A DNA stretch of 64,000 nt from Falciphora oryzae (Eukaryota; Ascomycota; Sordariomycetes; Magnaporthales; Magnaporthaceae): contig JNVV01000004.1 in assembly GCA_000733355.1 (NCBI GenBank), positions 248,001-312,000 on the forward strand. The letters run 5' to 3'. Below are positions 30,859 through 41,736 of the stretch, piece after piece. How positions within the stretch are numbered: position 1 is the first letter of the stretch; each line of letters begins with the position of its first letter. Below the pieces are notes generated by a model. The model was not told the origin of the DNA and did no database searches. It worked only from the letters and a program-made list of their open reading frames with translations. The position numbers were made by a program, and so were the translations under genes.

Positions 30859-32573
30859 TTACAGATTAAGAGGCAGTTCCTCTGCTTGACCTAGCCAGCC
30901 CCCATCTTCCTCCCATGTTCTCCACATTGTTCCCCTTGGCCCGTTGGCAGACACGTACATCCTACCCTTCACATCACTCAGCGCCTTGGGCGGTCCGCTT
31001 AGGTAAGTTGCCACAACGATCCAAGCCCCTGGGTTTGCGAGAGTCCCGCCCGAAAAAGTATAGGTTCGGTGCAGCAGCGAATTGTTGGCTTTCCCCCAGG
31101 CAAAAATGTCGATGCGTCCCTCGGTCCACGAAAATGGCGTCCGGCTCGCCAAGGATCTCGACGTCGGCATCGACCGTGGTCCAGTTCCCCCTCCCCCATC
31201 CTCCACCTCCGTCCCGCTCGTAGCAAGCCTTCCACCATGGCCTCCCGTCTCCGCCCCTGGCAAACACATCGACGTGTTTCGGGCCACGAGATACCATGGC
31301 TGGCTTCGTGGTGATAAATCCACCTAGACCCTCCATATACTGGCCGCCTGCACCGCCGTACTGGGTCCAGCCCTCCTGTGTGGCCGCGCCGTGGAGCAAG
31401 TGTCGGGTGCCATGAACGACGCAGAAGAAATGGAGCCCGTTTCCTGGATTGACGACTCGCGGGGTGAGCAGGGCCAGGACTGGCGATGAGAAGACCACCC
31501 CGCTATTAACCCAGAGATTCTCGCCACCATGGGCCGTGCCGTTGATTTTGACGGTCCCCACCTGCAGGGCCTCATTTGAGGTGCAGGTGAGGAACATAGC
31601 CACATAGCCATCCCACTCGCCCCTACTTGGTGCGAGCGTGATACTTTGCTTTTCTGCCTCCCACGCTTGAGCAGGAGGCTGCTCAGAAGTCCACCAGCTG
31701 GTTATGGTTTCGTTTAAGTACCAATTCCCATTGCTGTCCTGCGTTGCCCGGTGCAGAGCCCGATCCCGAAGGCAAAGTAACTCGGTCCAGTTTCTGCCCA
31801 TACGGACCCGGGGCTGAACCGAGAATCGGAGCTCTTGGCCACGCGTTCCGTCCACCCTGGTGACTTCCGTAGAATTGTTGGCTTGTCTGGAGGAAAAATC
31901 CGTTGGTGAGGTAGCGTTGGAGTTGCGGCGGTGGGTTACGATCCTGTAGCTCAGCCAGCTTGGAGCATACTTAAAGACTTCTAGATGCGGTGGACCCCAC
32001 GAAATAGCTGTTGGGACTGTGTAGGCGACGATGGATGTGGAAAAGCCCGTCATGGAGGCGGGGTTGGCGATGGTGTTCGTACCGGTGTTGCTCGGACCAG
32101 TGGATCTATTGCTATCCCGGTTGCTTCCAAACCACGGTCAGTTCCGTCCTTTCGGACGTGATGGGATCACAGGGAACCGCAGAAGCTACGTACCCTTCAC
32201 CGTTGCTAGTCGGAGTTCCAGCCTTCAATAGACTCCCCAAGGTCCCGCCCAGAATAGCAGCCAGCGATGATAACAACCAAAGCCACCAAGCCAAGGACCA
32301 GTACCTTTCTCCTCTTCTTTTTTTCTTGGGTCTCGCCTTTATTCTCCTGTGGTCTTGCATCCTGACTCCCAGGGGCGGGTATTTTGTCATCTTTGGCGAT
32401 GTGCATCAGCTCTGCGTTATCTGGCACCCTCGTTCCAGCCATGTCGCGCCGGCGGGGGCCGCTTCCAGACCAGGCGTGTCGCTCTCGACCTGCAGGCCTG
32501 GATTGTATTCCTCATATGCAATATCGTGGCTGGTAGCAACGGCATGAGAACTCGGTTGATCAGGGTCGGACAT
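30859..32573 (-). pseudogene. membrane-anchored fucose-lectin-like beta-propeller gene with broken reading frame
   Basis: Known fungal relatives have a cytosolic N-terminus, one transmembrane helix and an extracellular six-bladed sugar-binding propeller. Here the start (32573) reads SSHAVATSHDIAYEEYNPGL, typical of that N-terminus. A basic KKKRRK stretch and a hydrophobic helix (VLVLGLVALVVIIA) follow in a second frame, and GTLGSLLKAGTPTSNG in a third. A GTACGT donor with an ACTGAC branch (intron 32193-32124) leads into the propeller, which carries sequons and Trp-rich blades. Near 31123 an extra base in GACCGAGGG shifts the frame; RIDIFAWGKANNS and the last blade continue in the new frame to 30859. 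Two frame changes have no plausible intron. Confidence 0.7.
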
Positions 32574-33159
32574 TATCGTAGGTCCTTGGCTCATCGAGCC
32601 TCGGTGATCCGACGTCGCCGGTTTTGGGCTAGCCTGAGACGCCATTGACCAATGTGGTCGTGATCTGTTTTGGCTTTGGCAAGCCAAGGTGACATGAGAA
32701 TGAACGCGGAGAGAAAGGGGGAGAGGGGACGGAGCCGGCATCGTCGGCGGCGAGCGACCCGATGGCGCTGTTTTGTCAGCGACCGCCAAGACGAACGCAG
32801 CATGGAGTCTGCGGCCGATTTCAGAGGTCAGGCTATGGGACGGGCTATCATACATTCTGTACAGCATATGAACGGCGCGTAAGGGTTGCACTGCACTAAT
32901 TGGCGGTTACACACCATATCCTTGGTGTCGAGGTCGCCACGGTAGGTGTTGCCATCATGGTGTTTCACCCCAAAGGATCTAGGAGCATGGCCGTGTGCTG
33001 TCAGGCGTCTCGCTCGAAGGATACCCACTAAGTGATATGCTCAATGAAGGAAAGAAAGGCGGAAAGGTATCGGTGTCACCTTGGCATCTTTTTCTGCGCT
33101 CCGCGACTCGCTGCCCGGTGTCGAAGACACTGATGCCGGTATCCGTCTAGAAGGGTTCA
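32574..33159. other. intergenic, no gene seen
   Basis: This is the upstream region of the lectin gene and the 3' flank of the photolyase gene. Nothing further is supported. Confidence 0.5.
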
Positions 33160-35189
33160 TCACATATCCTTAGAGATTCCCTCCTTGTAAGCCGCCAGAG
33201 CCCTCTCCCGGCAGCCCTTGTGTTCCACCATCTGCCTCGGGTACCCCTTCTTCTGCGCCTCGGCCCCAGCCCCCCTCCCATACGGGTCGTGGATCGCCTT
33301 ACCGCCCTTGATCCCCCTGAGCTCGGGCACCCACTTCCGTATGTAGTCACCGTCGGGGTCGAATTTCTCGCTCTGCAGCAGCGGGTTGAAGACGCGGAAG
33401 TAGGGCTGCGGATCGACACCGACGCTGGCCGCGAAGCCCCAGCCGCCGTTGTTGCTGGCAAAGTCGCCGTCGACGAGGTGCTCCATGAAGAAGCGCTCGC
33501 CCATGCGCCAATCGATCAGCAGGTCCTTGGCCAGGAACGAGGCCACAATCATGCGGCAGCGGTTGTGCATCCATCCTGTGCTTGCCAGTTGTCGCATTGC
33601 TGCGTCCACGATCGGGAAGCCCGTCTGGCCTTTGCACCAGGCCTCGAAATGCTCGCGGTTGTACGACCAAGAGATGTTGGAGTATTCAGGCTTGAATGGC
33701 TTGTTCATGCTGTCCGAGCAGATAGTTAGTCGTCTGTCCGCCTGCGGCTGTAGTACAGATCCAGGAAAAGAGAAAGAAACGGGAGTGGGACTGCCCACCA
33801 GACGTAAGGCCAATTGGCTAGAACATGCTTGTAGAAGTCCCGCCAGGCCACTTCGCTGATCCACGTCTGCACCCCCTGGGCACTCTCATCCAGTTTCCTG
33901 GTCTTGCCAGACTCTTGGGCGAGATGGACCGCCGTCCGAGCACTCAAAGCACCGCTCGCCAGGTAGGCTGAGATGGAGGACGTGCCATCTTCGGCTGGGA
34001 AGTCGCGATCCGCGGCGTACTGCCCGATGCGCGCCTTGCAAAATGCCTCGAGCCTCCTGCGGGCCTCGTGCTCCCCCGCAGGCCACAGCTGGCGTAACCT
34101 GTCTCGATTGTCTGGATCGAGCGTCTTTGTGCTAGGCGCGTCCGGAACCTCGGATTCGAACAGGCGTGAGAACTTCGCCCTCGCACTTACAGGGTTGTTG
34201 TGAGGAGGCCCGATGAGCTCGAGAAGCTTCGGGTTGGACCCGGTGTGCTTGAGCCAGGCGCGGAACCACGGCGAATAAACCGCGTACTGTTTGCCCGCGC
34301 CACTCTTGAGCCTTCCTGGTGGAACGATGCACGTGTCGTGAAGGACCTCCATCGACTTTCCATTCTCGGCCAGCATCCTGACGAGCTGAGCCTCCCTGCG
34401 CAGCTCGTCTACTTCATACTCCATATTGGCAAACAAATGACTGGCGCCCCAGCTCTCCATGAGGTCCAAAACACGTTGTGGAACCTGTCGCCTCTTCTCC
34501 ACTGTCTCGATATGGAAAGGGATGTCCAGCTTCGCCAGATCGTGCTTCAGGATCTCGAGTGTCCGCAGAGTAAAATCGACCCTCACCGGCGACGTCAAGT
34601 GCGCCTCCCAGTCCTGCGGGCTGACGGTGTACAGGGCTAGCAGTGGGACGCCTGCGGCCTTGGCCTTGTCACTGGCCATGCGCAAGGCGGTGTTGTCGAA
34701 CGTGCGCAGGTCCATCTTGAACCAGTGTACCACGGCATCCTGGACCTTCACTTTCTGTCGGATCTGGAGCGTCTGCGATAGGGCCTGTTGTAGACCCTGG
34801 ATAGGGCGGGGCAGCTCTTCGGTGGCGTACGCGCGGGCGCGTTCGTTGCTCATCTCGTGGGGATAGAATCTCCGCAGGACGATGCCGCTATCCTCCGCCT
34901 CTTTATGGGACGGATGTGGCTGTCGCAGGCGATCTGTTGTCGGGGCTTGAACTATAGGAGGCTCAGGAGACTCCGAAGCTGTGCGAGCCTTCTTTGGGCC
35001 GGCTCCCTTGGCCTCCTCGACGGGGGCAGATTTGCGCTTGCTCTGTCTGGGAGGCATTGTGGAAAACGTGATAGTGGATGGCAAGATTGGGCGCGTGCAG
35101 GTGGTGGATGCTCCAGAATGGAGCAGCAAGACGAAGGAGCGGTGATTTGCGAGACGGATGGAGAGACAGGCGAGGCGTGAGGACGACAT
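33160..35189 (-). CDS. phr1: class I CPD DNA photolyase
   Basis: Exon 1 (35189-33799) and exon 2 (33709-33160) give 646 residues; the 89-nt intron joins YVC to MNKPFKPEY. The enzyme uses light and FAD to split cyclobutane pyrimidine dimers. Seen: the photolyase antenna domain start VHWFKMDLRTFDNTAL, the FAD-domain segments DGTSSISAYLASGALS and ISEVAWRDFYKHVL, and the hallmark TGFPIVDAAMRQL, TGWMHNRCRMIVASFL, then WGFAASVGVDPQPYFRVFNP. Two in-frame starts stand out: 35189 (MSSSRLACLSIRLANHRSF, an Arg/Ser-rich amphipathic presequence) and 35057 (MPPRQSKRKSAP, a basic nuclear-type N-terminus of 602 residues). Yeast Phr1 works in both nucleus and mitochondria, so dual starts are plausible. Confidence 0.92.
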
Positions 35190-36127
35190 GGATGGAGATG
35201 AAACAAAGGAAAGAGCAGCGACAGCATTGTAGCAGCTCAAGTTCTTGACACGTCTTTGTATGGGATGGTATTTCGCTGATCTCGATTCGGCCGATCGCCT
35301 CTGCGTCATCGAAGTCTTGCGATCGCGGCGCCTTCCTGTGGCTTGTGCCTAGCGCAAACCAAGCTAGGGATCCCTGCAAAACCGACAATGGTCACTCAGC
35401 ACTGGCTGGCACTGGCACGCACCCTGAACAAACGAGATCAGGTCTTGTCCAGCTCCGAGATGTTTACGCCTCCGATCAAAGCCAATCCACTCGCCCTTCC
35501 GCTTGCACAGACAACGACGAATACAGGGAATACTGCAGCTGAGTACTGAAAGTTCGAGAAACAAGAAGCAAGAAATGAACCATGTTAGGTGTGAGACCCG
35601 TATCTGTACTATGGCCAATTACTCCAAGGCCACAGCTTTTTGAAGGCCGTCGTTGATCTGCGGCACGGGGACTATCAAGTAGCCCCAGAGTCCTTGGACA
35701 TGGAGACTGCACACGAGGTGCATCCGAAGACACTTTGCCAGCCGGGCATCCGCAGGATACAGCACACGAGAGATGGCATCGAAGGTCGTCTGGTCGCATC
35801 GAGAGTCGTGAACGAGGCGGAGATTTCCGGAGGACGTATGTGGGAAGTCTCGTCACAGATTCCGCAGAAAAGTCAGGGTAGTCATTCAGAGTTTCGAGCG
35901 AACCGCCAAGACAGAGTCCGCAGTCCTACCGACGAAATGCAAATCCATTGGCCCTGAATCCCGTTGATGTTCGCCGTTTTCCGAAATGCTCGATAGACCC
36001 AAAAGAAAACCTGTGCAGGAGGCGACGCAGCGGTGGTCAGCAGAAGGACTCCAATGGTCAGTGTCGACGGCCGGGGGCAGCATCCATACCATTCATGCCC
36101 ATTCCCATCGTCCAGAACAAAAACCGT
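35190..36127. other. intergenic, no gene seen
   Basis: This is the upstream region of the photolyase gene and the 3' flank of eS21. The frame upstream of 35189 stays open to 35309 but without a convincing start. No RNA gene is seen. Confidence 0.5.
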
Positions 36128-36509
36128 TTATCGTTGAGCGCTGAAGACGTTCTTGAGGAGACCATCCCTCTGGGCCAGCCTGTTCAGGGCATCGTCGCCC
36201 TCGCCCATAGCACGGACGAAACCGCAGAGGGCGTAGACGTGGTTCTCGCCCTGGACGGCACGGCCGTTCTCGTCGACCTTGGCGATCGAAATCTGCACCG
36301 AGGCGTGGTCCTGGGCCTTGATGATGCGGTTGGTGGCCGAGCACTTGCGGGGGACGTAGCTGCGAGGTGAGGGGGTTCGTCGGTCAGCGTTCTCCTTGGT
36401 GGTCCCCGCGGTCGCAACTCGTGTCGCCTGGCCGTGGTCGATTGCCAGCTCCTCCTCGTCTGCTCGTGTCGACTTACAGGTCGACGATCTCTCCCTTGTC
36501 GTTCTCCAT
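36128..36509 (-). CDS. rps21: ribosomal protein eS21 (40S)
   Basis: Exon 1 (36509-36478) encodes [11 protein letters not shown]. After a 118-nt intron (36477-36360, GTAAGT donor) exon 2 (36359-36128) gives [20 protein letters not shown] and the ending [13 protein letters not shown]. The product is 87 residues, exactly the usual fungal length, and every conserved block is present. It is a small-subunit protein needed for late 40S maturation. An intron right after the first dozen codons is typical of fungal ribosomal protein genes. The gene is divergent from the SLX4 gene, sharing about 470 bp that includes a CACGTGA box at 36707-36713. Confidence 0.97.
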
Positions 36510-36706
36510 TTTGGCGGACTTTGAGGTTGTTGGCTAAAAGTCGTTTGGGGTTTGGCTGCGCTGGGGGTTGGCTAAAGAAGGAAAGAGCCTCTTTTTTTTC
36601 TTCGTGATGGAATTTGACGTTTGGTTGACGAATTTCCCGCTGTGTGCTGGATGGCGGGTTTGTGGGGCGCCAGCGATCTGCCTTGGAAGTCTGGAAAGTC
36701 AAGCAA

Positions 36707-36713
36707 CACGTGA
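36707..36713 (+). promoter_or_regulatory. CACGTGA box in eS21/SLX4 divergent promoter
   Basis: CACGTGACGTC lies about 200 bp upstream of the eS21 start. It combines an E-box (Cbf1-type site) with an overlapping TGACGTC (CRE-like) core. A CACGTGA also occurs about 170 bp upstream of the uL14 start. A role in ribosomal protein gene control is inferred from known Cbf1/Tbf1 use in other fungi. Confidence 0.45.
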
Positions 36714-36982
36714 CGTCGCGTTGCTTCCGCGTTCATCAGCACGGGACCCGCTCGGCAGGCATTTGTTGACCCCGCAAACCCAATCCAGGATCCAAAGGCG
36801 CTGCATCAAAGTAGGGGCAGATCAACATCACGCCGACGCCATTCACAACCATCGCAACCCGCATCTAAACGAACCGAACTCTGCCAACCCATGACACCGA
36901 CGACTCGCGATACTCGACGCTGTCGCTCCTCGCTCAACTTGGTTGCGCTCTGCGCAGGGACGCGGTGCGCTGTCGACTCGCG

Positions 36983-39982
36983 ATGACGATGACCTCCCCT
37001 TCCAGGTTCCTCTCATCTTCACCACTGAGTGCAGACGCCTATGCGCCCCGGTCGTCGTCACCCGACCTCCCCTCTGTCGGCGAGCTTGTCGCCCGCTACG
37101 CGAGAGAGCCGCCGCTGCGATCCAGTAGCAATGCCGCGCCGATACCCACCGATGCAACCACCTCGTTCACGACTGCGTCGAGGCTGTTGATGGCAGCCCA
37201 GGCGACAGCTGTCGAGGCACAAACTTTTGACACCCGAAAGTCGCAGCCAAAGGCGACGCCGCAAAGATCCCCGGCTGCGCGCGAGATCATAGAGATATCA
37301 CCGGATGTCTCGGTGGTAATGTCGGAGCCCGTGTCGCGAACAGAAGTGACGGCGAGGAACCCCCGTGCACCAACGGTTGTGGCGCCGAGAGCAGGAGAAG
37401 ACCATGGCATCGAGGTGTTGGACACCACTCCCCCAAAAACCCAGCCTTGTAAAGCCTTCAAGTCTCCCCCGCCCAATGACGCCTGCGAAGTCCCACAACC
37501 CACCGTCCAAGCTCAGTCCAAGGTCGTCAAGCCTGCCGCCCGCAAGGCACCGGCGCCATCCAGACGCAAAAAGGCCGAGACCGTCAGCAGGCACTTTGCT
37601 CCTCCTGCCGCCGAACAGACTGCCCCTACGAAACCTGCCGAGCCGAAATCACGCCGCCTGAAGACCAGCAAAACGACCTCGAAAGCTAGCACCGCCCCCT
37701 CCGCCCCCGTCGCCCTCATCCCAGAGCCAAATCCTGTCGATGCTGAGGAGGTGGTCTGTCTTGAGCCGGCATTACCAAGGCGGCCGGACTGGACCCCGCC
37801 ACGTGAAACGGCAGCACAGCAGACTCCATCAGACTCTTCAGGCCTTGGGCCTCTCGCATCTCCGGTAGACACGCAAGGAGCCACAACGACGGCATCGAGA
37901 GGGGTGTTTGAGACATTACAGGACACATTCGCCTGTCCCCTAGCCCAGCCGTTGAGCCGTAGCCACTCTCCCGAGAAGGATTTACCTCCCGTGGCGGTCT
38001 TGAAGAAGAGGAAAGCAATTCAACTCATCGGCCCATCCAGGGAAGCTCCTGCCTCGAAAGACCCGTCTCCCACCAAGTCCAAGGGCCCGAAGAAGAAGCC
38101 CAGAACAATCACAGAGCTTGCTACCGCAGCTTATGTCACCCCAGCATCGAACGGCGCCTCGGAAGCGGCCAAGCCCGACTCTATCCTGAACTATTTCGAA
38201 CCAGAGCAAGGTGGTGAGCACGTCTTACAACATGGGCACCCAGTCTCGAGGCCACGGAAACCGGACAGAAAGAGAAAGGGGAAACAAGGACGCCGCCAGC
38301 TCCTGCTCTCTCCTGTATCCGCCATGGACCAGTCCTCACGGCAGGACTTTGTATTCGGAACATCCAGCCAACTGGCGCAGGAGCAGTCTCCCACGTTTCT
38401 AAAAGACTTGCAGCAGGTGCTCAAGGCATCCAATGAGCATCTAGACGACCCTTTTGCCACTCCCTTAGCAGCCCAGCCAGAAAAGGGGAGAAAACTATGG
38501 GCTGCTGGTGCTCGCGGCGAGGACGGCGACCTAGTCGACGTGGAAGTAATCGACCTCCTCGACTCTCCCGCCTTCCCGGAAGATCCGATGGCCATAATCA
38601 TGGCAGAAATGCAGAAGAGTCCTTGTAGCAGGCCCGAGAAGGAAAACTCCAAGACAGCTACTGCCATAGACATCGAATCATCGGAGTCTGGCAGCGACAG
38701 CGAACCATCCATTGCGCTAACAATGGACACTCAGCCCAAGAGCATGTGCTTTGCGACGCAACGAACCTCTTCCGGGCCGCAACTGGCCTCGCAGCGACCG
38801 GAACCGCTCGTATCCAGACCACCCATGATGCCGACCGTTTTCTTGGATGAAGGTGCAGGCGATTATGAGCCGCCACCCAGCAACCAGGAAGCGCAACAGA
38901 TACAGCAGCTACAGCAGCAAGAGCCGGAAAGTAGACACACCACGGCTCCCAGGCCAAATTTCGAGCTGATGACCGACGCCCAGCTGGCGAGCCAAGTCGC
39001 CAAGTATGGGTTTAAAGCCATAAAAAGACGCACGGCGATGGTTGCCTTACTTGAGCAGTGCTGGGTCAGCAAGACGGGAGGTTTTCCCGCAGCTACTGGC
39101 TCTGCTGCATCAATGTCGACCACGGCCACGATGGCACGGTCTGGCTCCAAGGAGCCCTCTAGTAAGGCCGTCACAACTTCACCAACAAAGAAACCCCGGG
39201 GCCGTCCGAGGAAAGATAGCTCCGCCCCTGCCGCCACGCTAGACTCGGCTTCCGACGTCGCTGTACCAGCTAAGCCAAGGGGAAGACCAAAGAAGACTGC
39301 AGCCACTGCGAGTAGCCCCAAGCCGAGGGGGAGGTCGAAAAAGACAGATTCTCCCGGAGCTAGTCCCAAGCCGCGGGGGAGGGCGAAGAAGACAGGTTCT
39401 CCCGAAGGTAGTCCCAAGCCACGGGGCAGGACAAAGAAGGCCTCATCTTCAGCTATAACCAGTACCAACTCCAAAGCGATCTCGGCCTCGATGCCCCCGC
39501 CCCCAGTCCCCGCGAGAGCCCGAACCCCCACGCGCGGCAAGGCAGCGACGCAGTCGGCGGTCGAGGTTGCAGACTCGGATGGCGAAGGCGCGCTCTCAAT
39601 CAGTCCCTGCTCCTCCCCCGAGCACGTCTTCTCGTCACCTGGCGTCGTGGACCTGTCAATCAGCGAAGACACGGAAATGTCGCTTGCGGCGAGCCCCAGG
39701 ACGACGGCTCAGCAGTCCGAGGTCTTCAGCTTCATCACCAAGGCGGTCAAGATGGCGCCGCGGTCCGATGACCCGGCGAACCCGTCGTGGCATGAGAAGA
39801 TGCTCATGTACGACCCCATCGTGATTGAGGACATGGCGGCGTGGCTCAACTCGGGCCAGCTAGACCGCGTCGGGTTCGACGGCGAGGTCTCGTCGCAGGA
39901 GGTCAAGATGTGGTGCGAATCCAAGAGTGTCTGTTGTCTCTGGCGTGTAAATCTGCGCGGCAAGGAGCGCAAGAGATTTTGA
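36983..39982 (+). CDS. slx4: SLX4-like structure-specific endonuclease scaffold
   Basis: A single exon codes 999 residues from the ATG at 36983 (MTMTSPSRFLSSSPL). SLX4 binds and activates the SLX1 nuclease to cut branched DNA in repair and fork rescue. Most of the protein is disordered and Pro/Ser/Lys-rich, as in the family. A helical SAP-like block lies near residues 660-695 (LMTDAQLASQVAKYGFKAIK, then RRTAMVALLEQCW). Five AT-hook-like PRGRxKK units lie at about 738-825. The C-terminal SLX1-binding domain is clear: YDPIVIEDMAAWLNSGQL, FDGEVSSQEVKMWCES, then a basic end GKERKRF. It is divergent from eS21 and followed by the Nudix gene on the same strand. Confidence 0.9.
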   Translation: MTMTSPSRFLSSSPLSADAYAPRSSSPDLPSVGELVARYAREPPLRSSSNAAPIPTDATTSFTTASRLLMAAQATAVEAQTFDTRKSQPKATPQRSPAAREIIEISPDVSVVMSEPVSRTEVTARNPRAPTVVAPRAGEDHGIEVLDTTPPKTQPCKAFKSPPPNDACEVPQPTVQAQSKVVKPAARKAPAPSRRKKAETVSRHFAPPAAEQTAPTKPAEPKSRRLKTSKTTSKASTAPSAPVALIPEPNPVDAEEVVCLEPALPRRPDWTPPRETAAQQTPSDSSGLGPLASPVDTQGATTTASRGVFETLQDTFACPLAQPLSRSHSPEKDLPPVAVLKKRKAIQLIGPSREAPASKDPSPTKSKGPKKKPRTITELATAAYVTPASNGASEAAKPDSILNYFEPEQGGEHVLQHGHPVSRPRKPDRKRKGKQGRRQLLLSPVSAMDQSSRQDFVFGTSSQLAQEQSPTFLKDLQQVLKASNEHLDDPFATPLAAQPEKGRKLWAAGARGEDGDLVDVEVIDLLDSPAFPEDPMAIIMAEMQKSPCSRPEKENSKTATAIDIESSESGSDSEPSIALTMDTQPKSMCFATQRTSSGPQLASQRPEPLVSRPPMMPTVFLDEGAGDYEPPPSNQEAQQIQQLQQQEPESRHTTAPRPNFELMTDAQLASQVAKYGFKAIKRRTAMVALLEQCWVSKTGGFPAATGSAASMSTTATMARSGSKEPSSKAVTTSPTKKPRGRPRKDSSAPAATLDSASDVAVPAKPRGRPKKTAATASSPKPRGRSKKTDSPGASPKPRGRAKKTGSPEGSPKPRGRTKKASSSAITSTNSKAISASMPPPPVPARARTPTRGKAATQSAVEVADSDGEGALSISPCSSPEHVFSSPGVVDLSISEDTEMSLAASPRTTAQQSEVFSFITKAVKMAPRSDDPANPSWHEKMLMYDPIVIEDMAAWLNSGQLDRVGFDGEVSSQEVKMWCESKSVCCLWRVNLRGKERKRF
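39199..39457 (+). repeat. AT-hook coding repeat inside SLX4, including a 48-bp tandem array
   Basis: Five PRGR-centred basic units are encoded. The last three are near-regular 48-bp units starting at 39314, 39362 and 39410, each reading SPKPRGRxKKxxSP. Differences among units are mostly synonymous or conservative. GRP-core AT hooks bind the minor groove of AT-rich DNA. The regular spacing suggests recent unequal duplication. Confidence 0.85.
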
Positions 39983-40145
39983 GTGGTTGGGTTCGTGTTG
40001 AGACGGCCAGGGAGGGAGGGGAAAGGTTATGATTGATTGGGAAATGTCAGCGTCGCGCTCACTTTAGTTCTTTCCTTCTAAACGAGGCAACGATACCCGT
40101 GGCTTGGGACACTGCAAATCATTAAATTCTCAAATTCACACACTC

Positions 40146-40177
<32 letters not shown>

Positions 40178-40385
40178 CCTATCATCGCCTGCTTGCGAGT
40201 ACCATGTGGTGGCAGTGGTGGTAGTGCTGGCAGCTAAGGCAGGCGTCCGAGCACAGATTGGTGGCCGGCACTCGGCTGTCCGCCTGACGTCGTGCCTCGG
40301 CTTGTTTGCCGCTTGCTAACAGCCCCCGCGCTCACACCGTCGCAAGTCGACAACGGATTGAGCAGCCACGCAACGACCCCTTGAG
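39983..40385. other. intergenic with 28-T tract
   Basis: A run of 28 T bases (40147-40174) sits between the SLX4 stop and the Nudix gene start. No gene or structured RNA is seen. Confidence 0.7.
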
Positions 40386-41736
40386 ATGAGGACCGTCGGA
40401 TTCACTCAAATGTTGAGTGCCGCCAATGCACGCACTCTAATTCGTGGTCAAACGACAAAATCGGTTTTCAGGTGCTCCGAGTCTTGCTCGTCGAGTCGAC
40501 TCGTTTCATCTTCATCCTCGAAGTCTACGTCAGCGACTGCCCGTGTCGTGTCGACGCAAAGGTTACAAATCCTCCCAGCACCGGCAACTCGTCACATCCA
40601 AGCCCGGACACAACGACGGGAAATGAGCCAATTACCCAAAGGCAAACAGTCCGAGAAGGCGGCCGCCCCGGCAAAGCCAAGACCAAGTGCGAGGTATGTC
40701 AGCCGAAGCCCCGAGACAACCCACTTACTTAACTTTATGTGTATGGAAGTCATGGGCGTTAACGTCAGAAAAATACAAAAGCATATTACTGGTGTCGCCA
40801 GCCAACGAGGTCCTCCTCCTGCACAGGGTGCAGACCTCGAGCGCCTTCCCCTCAGCCCACGTCTTCCCCGGCGGCAACCTCTCCACCTTCCACGAGAGCA
40901 GCCACGTCGAGCTCGAGGACCCGCTGGCCCAAGGCGACAGCGCCGAGTTCCGCGCGGCCGCGATCCGCGAGACGTTTGAGGAGAGCGGGATCCTTCTCGC
41001 CGTCGACGCCGCCACGCGCAGCAGGCCGGTCGAGCTCACCGGCGCCCAGCGGGATGCCGGGCGCAGGCGGGTGCACGCCAACGAAGTCACTTTCCCGCGC
41101 TGGCTCGAGGGCATCGGCGGCGTGCCAGACTTGGAAGGGTTGCACCCCTTCACCAGGTGGATCACGCCTGGTAACGTGCCGCGGCGGTTCAATACGCAGA
41201 TGTACCTCTACTTGCTCCCTCTCACGGACAGTGAGGGGGAGGGAGCTACTTATTCTACTACCGGAGCTGCAGAGGATCGGCAGGTCGTGCTGGCGACGCC
41301 GGACGGTGGGCTGGAGCACACCGAGGCCGTGTTCGCGCCGCCGCGGACGTGGCTGGAGCGGGCGCGGCGGGGCGACATCGTCATGTTCCCGCCGCAGGTG
41401 TACCTGCTGTCGCTCGTGGCCGAGCACCTGCAGCCTCTAGACTCCAACAGCTCGTCCCCGACGGGGGCGACGCGGCAGCTTAGGCGGGAGTCGCTGCTGC
41501 GGTTCATCCAGGACACACCCCCGGACGGCGTGCCGTGGGCTGACAAGGTCATCAGCCCGTCGTTTATGGGGCCCGTGGACAAGACGGGGGATGACGGCGA
41601 CGACCGGATCGTGCTGGGGCTGTCCAGGCCAAGGGGCGATCCGGATCGGGTTGTTCATGTCAAGCTGGAGAAGAGCGGGTCCAAGTTTGGCGAAGTGCGC
41701 AAGCATTCGAGGAGCAGCACTACAGGGAAGTTGTAG
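40386..41736 (+). CDS. Nudix hydrolase, NUDT19/RP2p-like, with presequence
   Basis: Exon 1 (40386-40693) and exon 2 (40782-41736) give 420 residues. The 88-nt intron (GTATGT donor, GTTAACGTC branch) joins PRPSA to SILLVSPANEVLLLHRV; using the earlier AG at 40768 would break frame. The Nudix motif follows HVFPGGNL and is carried by FRAAAIRETFEESGIL (RExxEExG). A spacer after GG is longer than in the minimal box, as in NUDT7/NUDT19-type acyl-CoA or nucleotide-sugar diphosphatases. The first 79 residues are Arg/Ser-rich and lack acidic residues (MRTVGFTQMLSAANARTLIR), like a mitochondrial presequence. A second in-frame ATG at 40623 (MSQLPKGKQSEK) would give a cytosolic form. Substrate unknown. 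Confidence 0.85.
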
